This document shows positions 62,358 through 64,000 of a stretch of 64,000 nt of DNA, piece after piece. The DNA is from Chitinophagaceae bacterium (lineage in GTDB: Bacteria; Bacteroidota; Bacteroidia; Chitinophagales; Chitinophagaceae). The notes under the pieces are model-generated. The model saw only the letters and a program-made list of their open reading frames with translations, made no database searches and had not been told where the DNA came from. The stretch spans positions 310,001 through 374,000 of the forward strand of contig PMSV01000019.1 of the NCBI GenBank assembly GCA_003168265.1. The letters are read 5' to 3'. Both the position numbers and the translations under genes were made by a program. Each line of letters opens with the position of its first letter. Positions within the stretch are counted from its first letter, which is position 1.

Positions 62358-62411
62358 ATGAAGTTCGAAAAACAAGAATTTTACCTATTAGCCCACCGAT
62401 GTTGCCGTTGA
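62358..62411 (+). CDS. Putative leader peptide (17 aa) ending Arg-Cys-Cys-Arg
   Basis: The ATG at 62358 starts MKFEKQEFYLLAHRCCR and stops at TGA 62409-62411. It begins 7 nt after the -7 box, so the transcript is almost leaderless. Consecutive Cys codons just before the stop are what a cysteine-responsive leader would have. It is about 60 bp upstream of the 62474 gene. No protein function is expected; the act of translation would matter. Confidence 0.5.
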   Translation: MKFEKQEFYLLAHRCCR

Positions 62412-62473
62412 CTAACCAGTTCAACCCGGACTCCAATTGAATCAATAATCTATTCAATCTTTCTTCTCACAAA

Positions 62474-62737
62474 ATGACCATACTCGAATTCATATCCTTA
62501 CCGAATGATCAGCAGGATAAGAATCTGAACTGTTATGGAAGTTTTATAGGAGAAAGGAGACAGGGCCTCGACAGATTTTTTCTTTATGCGCTTGGGCATT
62601 TTTATGTCGAATTGAAACTTATTTATTCCGAAAAGGGAGAGAGCATTCTCATCTTAAACCTGGTGTTTCATGAAACCAAATGGCTGGAACCTTACATGGA
62701 AAAGATTGACATCTCCTCCCTGATTGCGGAATTTTAA
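62474..62737 (+). CDS. Small hypothetical protein (87 aa)
   Basis: The 87-residue soluble protein has alternating strands and helices: MTILEFISLPNDQQDKNLNC, then HFYVELKLIYSEKGESILILNLVF and a C-terminal helix. The family is not recognised. It is the first full gene after the leader ORF, followed 16 bp later by the 62754 gene. Confidence 0.65.
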   Translation: MTILEFISLPNDQQDKNLNCYGSFIGERRQGLDRFFLYALGHFYVELKLIYSEKGESILILNLVFHETKWLEPYMEKIDISSLIAEF

Positions 62738-62753
62738 AGCTGAACGAATCACC

Positions 62754-63077
62754 ATGAAAAAAAATATATTGTATAGGTTTACCATCCTGATTTGTTCCCT
62801 CCTGCTAATGAGCGGAAGAGTTCCTCAAATCAACCAGGAAATGCAGATCAGCGGCCTGGTATTGAGTGCCGAAGCATCCTCTCCTCTGGAAGGAGCTACC
62901 ATTCGTATTCAGGGAACCCAAAAAATCACAGGTACCATGCCGGACGGAGCATTCAGTCTGGTAGCCCAACCGGATGACACCCTTTGTGTCAACAAGGAAG
63001 GCTATCGTTCAATCAAAGTCAGGATAACAAGAGAAACCTATTATGAAATCAGCCTGCAAGCCGACCAAAACAAATAA
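62754..63077 (+). CDS. Exported carboxypeptidase-regulatory-like domain protein (107 aa)
   Basis: The ATG at 62754 gives a signal peptide (MKKNILYRFTILICSLLLMS). The frame extends back into the previous gene. The mature part is a single beta-sandwich: QISGLVLSAEASSPLEGATI, then GTMPDGAFSLVAQPDDTLCVNKEGYRSIKV, the domain usually found at the N-terminus of SusC/TonB receptors. Here it stands alone. Confidence 0.75.
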   Translation: MKKNILYRFTILICSLLLMSGRVPQINQEMQISGLVLSAEASSPLEGATIRIQGTQKITGTMPDGAFSLVAQPDDTLCVNKEGYRSIKVRITRETYYEISLQADQNK

Positions 63078-63079
63078 TC

Positions 63080-63718
63080 ATGCCAAAAATATATTATATC
63101 AAAGCTCAGCATAACAGTTCAAGCCCTTACAATACATCATCTTCACTGCTCGCCTTTCAATCAGCAGAACGCCTCCAGATCATACTTCAGCCCCTTGAAT
63201 ATTTTGCAGGATCCTATGGTTTGAAACCTTTTAAAATCCTGCTTTATCCCTTCCTCACAGAAGAAAGAAAAGGCTGGATATATAAAATTGGTTTTCCCGT
63301 TCGAAAAAATATATCACAGGCAGCAATTGATGACCATATAAGGGAAATTCTTCAACACAAAAATTACACAGCCAGATGCCTGTTGAACTATAGAAAAGCA
63401 ATAAAAGACTCGATAGAAGAAGGAAACAATACCGGGAAAAGCTGGTCCGAAAAACTTCCAATAAATGGCCTCGATATCCTGCTCCAATCAGCTAAACAGC
63501 AAGGCGCTAAAACAAGCCATGAATTCATTGATTCAACTGCTTCATCAGAATATTTTCCATTGGAATCAGAAGAAGGCTATCAGATCAGGTTCATTGTCGA
63601 AATCGATCTGGGTCCAATTGAAAAACCATTTTTTAAAGCAGCCAGCCGATTATCGGTTTCGATGACAAATATTAAGAAACAACTTCGGGAAAATTACCTG
63701 AAAAGAGAAATTGAGTAG
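63080..63718 (+). CDS. Hypothetical protein (212 aa)
   Basis: The 212-residue soluble basic protein starts 2 bp after the previous stop, so it is in the same operon. It has no signal peptide or motif. Helical segments include ISQAAIDDHIREILQHKN and SRLSVSMTNIKKQLRENYLKRE, with a strand-rich centre (YQIRFIVEIDLG). The family is not recognised. Confidence 0.7.
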   Translation: MPKIYYIKAQHNSSSPYNTSSSLLAFQSAERLQIILQPLEYFAGSYGLKPFKILLYPFLTEERKGWIYKIGFPVRKNISQAAIDDHIREILQHKNYTARCLLNYRKAIKDSIEEGNNTGKSWSEKLPINGLDILLQSAKQQGAKTSHEFIDSTASSEYFPLESEEGYQIRFIVEIDLGPIEKPFFKAASRLSVSMTNIKKQLRENYLKREIE

Positions 63719-63781
63719 ACTAATCCATCCTAATCTATAGCCAGGCCGAGTTGAAGTTGAGGTCTGGCAATGCAATTGGTT

Positions 63782-63813
63782 CACCGTCCGTTTCCACAGA
63801 CGGTGTTTTTTTT
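63782..63813 (+). terminator. Rho-independent terminator of the leader-peptide operon
   Basis: CACCGTC and GACGGTG form a 7-bp stem with a 10-nt loop, followed by eight Ts, about 65 bp after the 63080 gene. Confidence 0.9.
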
Positions 63814-63816
63814 AGC

Positions 63817-64000
63817 CTATTTCAAAATACTGTTACTGAGGAACAACTCATCCTGATTCATGGTATCGGTATTCAACAGCTTTCCCTCCAATATGCTTTG
63901 ACCTGCACTTGCAGGATTATTGCCTCTGCCGAGGGGCCAACTGTTTTCCGTTTGAAATATTTGGATCCCGCATAAGGCTGCTGCATTCAATCCGAAATCC
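63817..64000 (-). CDS. Partial C-terminus of an unidentified protein, entering from right edge
   Basis: On the minus strand the frame is open from the window edge for 60 codons to TAG at 63817-63819: DFGLNAAALCGIQIF, then PLGRGNNPASAGQSILEGK and DELFLSNSILK. It lies next to the plus-strand terminator, as convergent genes do. It is too short to identify. Confidence 0.4.
   Translation of the reverse strand, partial: DFGLNAAALCGIQIFQTENSWPLGRGNNPASAGQSILEGKLLNTDTMNQDELFLSNSILK

Noticed and set aside
63751-63975. 74-codon plus-strand frame near the right edge
   Set aside because: It runs through the strong terminator at 63782-63813, and the opposite strand has an open frame entering from the edge.

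Overview
The window comes from a member of the Bacteroidota, most likely the Chitinophagaceae or a close relative. The evidence is two SusC/SusD outer-membrane pairs, a type IX secretion (T9SS) C-terminal domain, tandem DUF3857/transglutaminase-like proteins, an ECF sigma factor paired with a membrane-anchored barrel protein, and promoters of the Bacteroidota type (TTTG, about 19-20 bp, TAnnTTTG). By eye the base composition is moderate to low GC, with clear local shifts. I see no IS element, integrase, phage gene, rRNA or CRISPR array. There is one tRNA.

Layout. 1-5.6 kb: three tandem DUF3857 proteins on the minus strand, the last running off the left edge. 5.6-11.6 kb: housekeeping genes (queG, an ECF sigma factor with its barrel partner, tsaD, a tRNA1(Val)-type m6A methyltransferase and a saccharopine/alanine dehydrogenase-like enzyme), then tRNA-Leu(CAA) and a terminator. 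11.9-15.3 kb: a GC-richer patch with a secreted amidohydrolase divergent from an arsR-SRPBCC-dihydrofolate-reductase-like operon and a truncated gene. The divergent promoters share a previously unannotated palindromic operator. 15.3-21 kb: AT-rich accessory DNA with a methyltransferase/OsmC pair, small hypotheticals, a decayed TonB receptor, a protein made of a regular IxxNQxx heptad repeat, and a TauE/SafE-DUF2798 pair.

21.1-32.5 kb: the most distinctive block, a ten-gene minus-strand cluster. In transcription order it is a small membrane protein, an AhpD-like protein, an MFS transporter, three more AhpD-like proteins, a paralogue of the first membrane protein, an FG-GAP/ASPIC (CRTAC1-like) protein, SusC and SusD. 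A hairpin terminator follows SusD. The layout suggests uptake plus redox handling of one unknown substrate. 32.5-39.7 kb: a DUF6886-GNAT-small ORF operon, then a second SusC/SusD locus with a secreted tyrosine phosphatase. 40-51.9 kb: a membrane-bound AraC regulator, a YtcJ-like amidohydrolase, a DUF4397 lipoprotein, a Tat-exported Gfo/Idh oxidoreductase, a beta-lactamase-fold hydrolase, an esterase, and a histidine kinase-response regulator-response regulator/adenylate cyclase operon.

52-64 kb: GH130 and GH32 glycosidases, a TsdA-like dihaem cytochrome with a TauE/SafE exporter, small hydrolase and DinB genes, a T9SS cargo protein, and a second arsR operon (Qnr-like pentapeptide protein, NTF2-like and YHS-like lipoproteins). 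Divergent from that operon is a group of unknown genes. Their promoter overlaps a palindrome and is followed at once by a 17-codon ORF ending Arg-Cys-Cys-Arg, which looks like a cysteine-sensing leader peptide.
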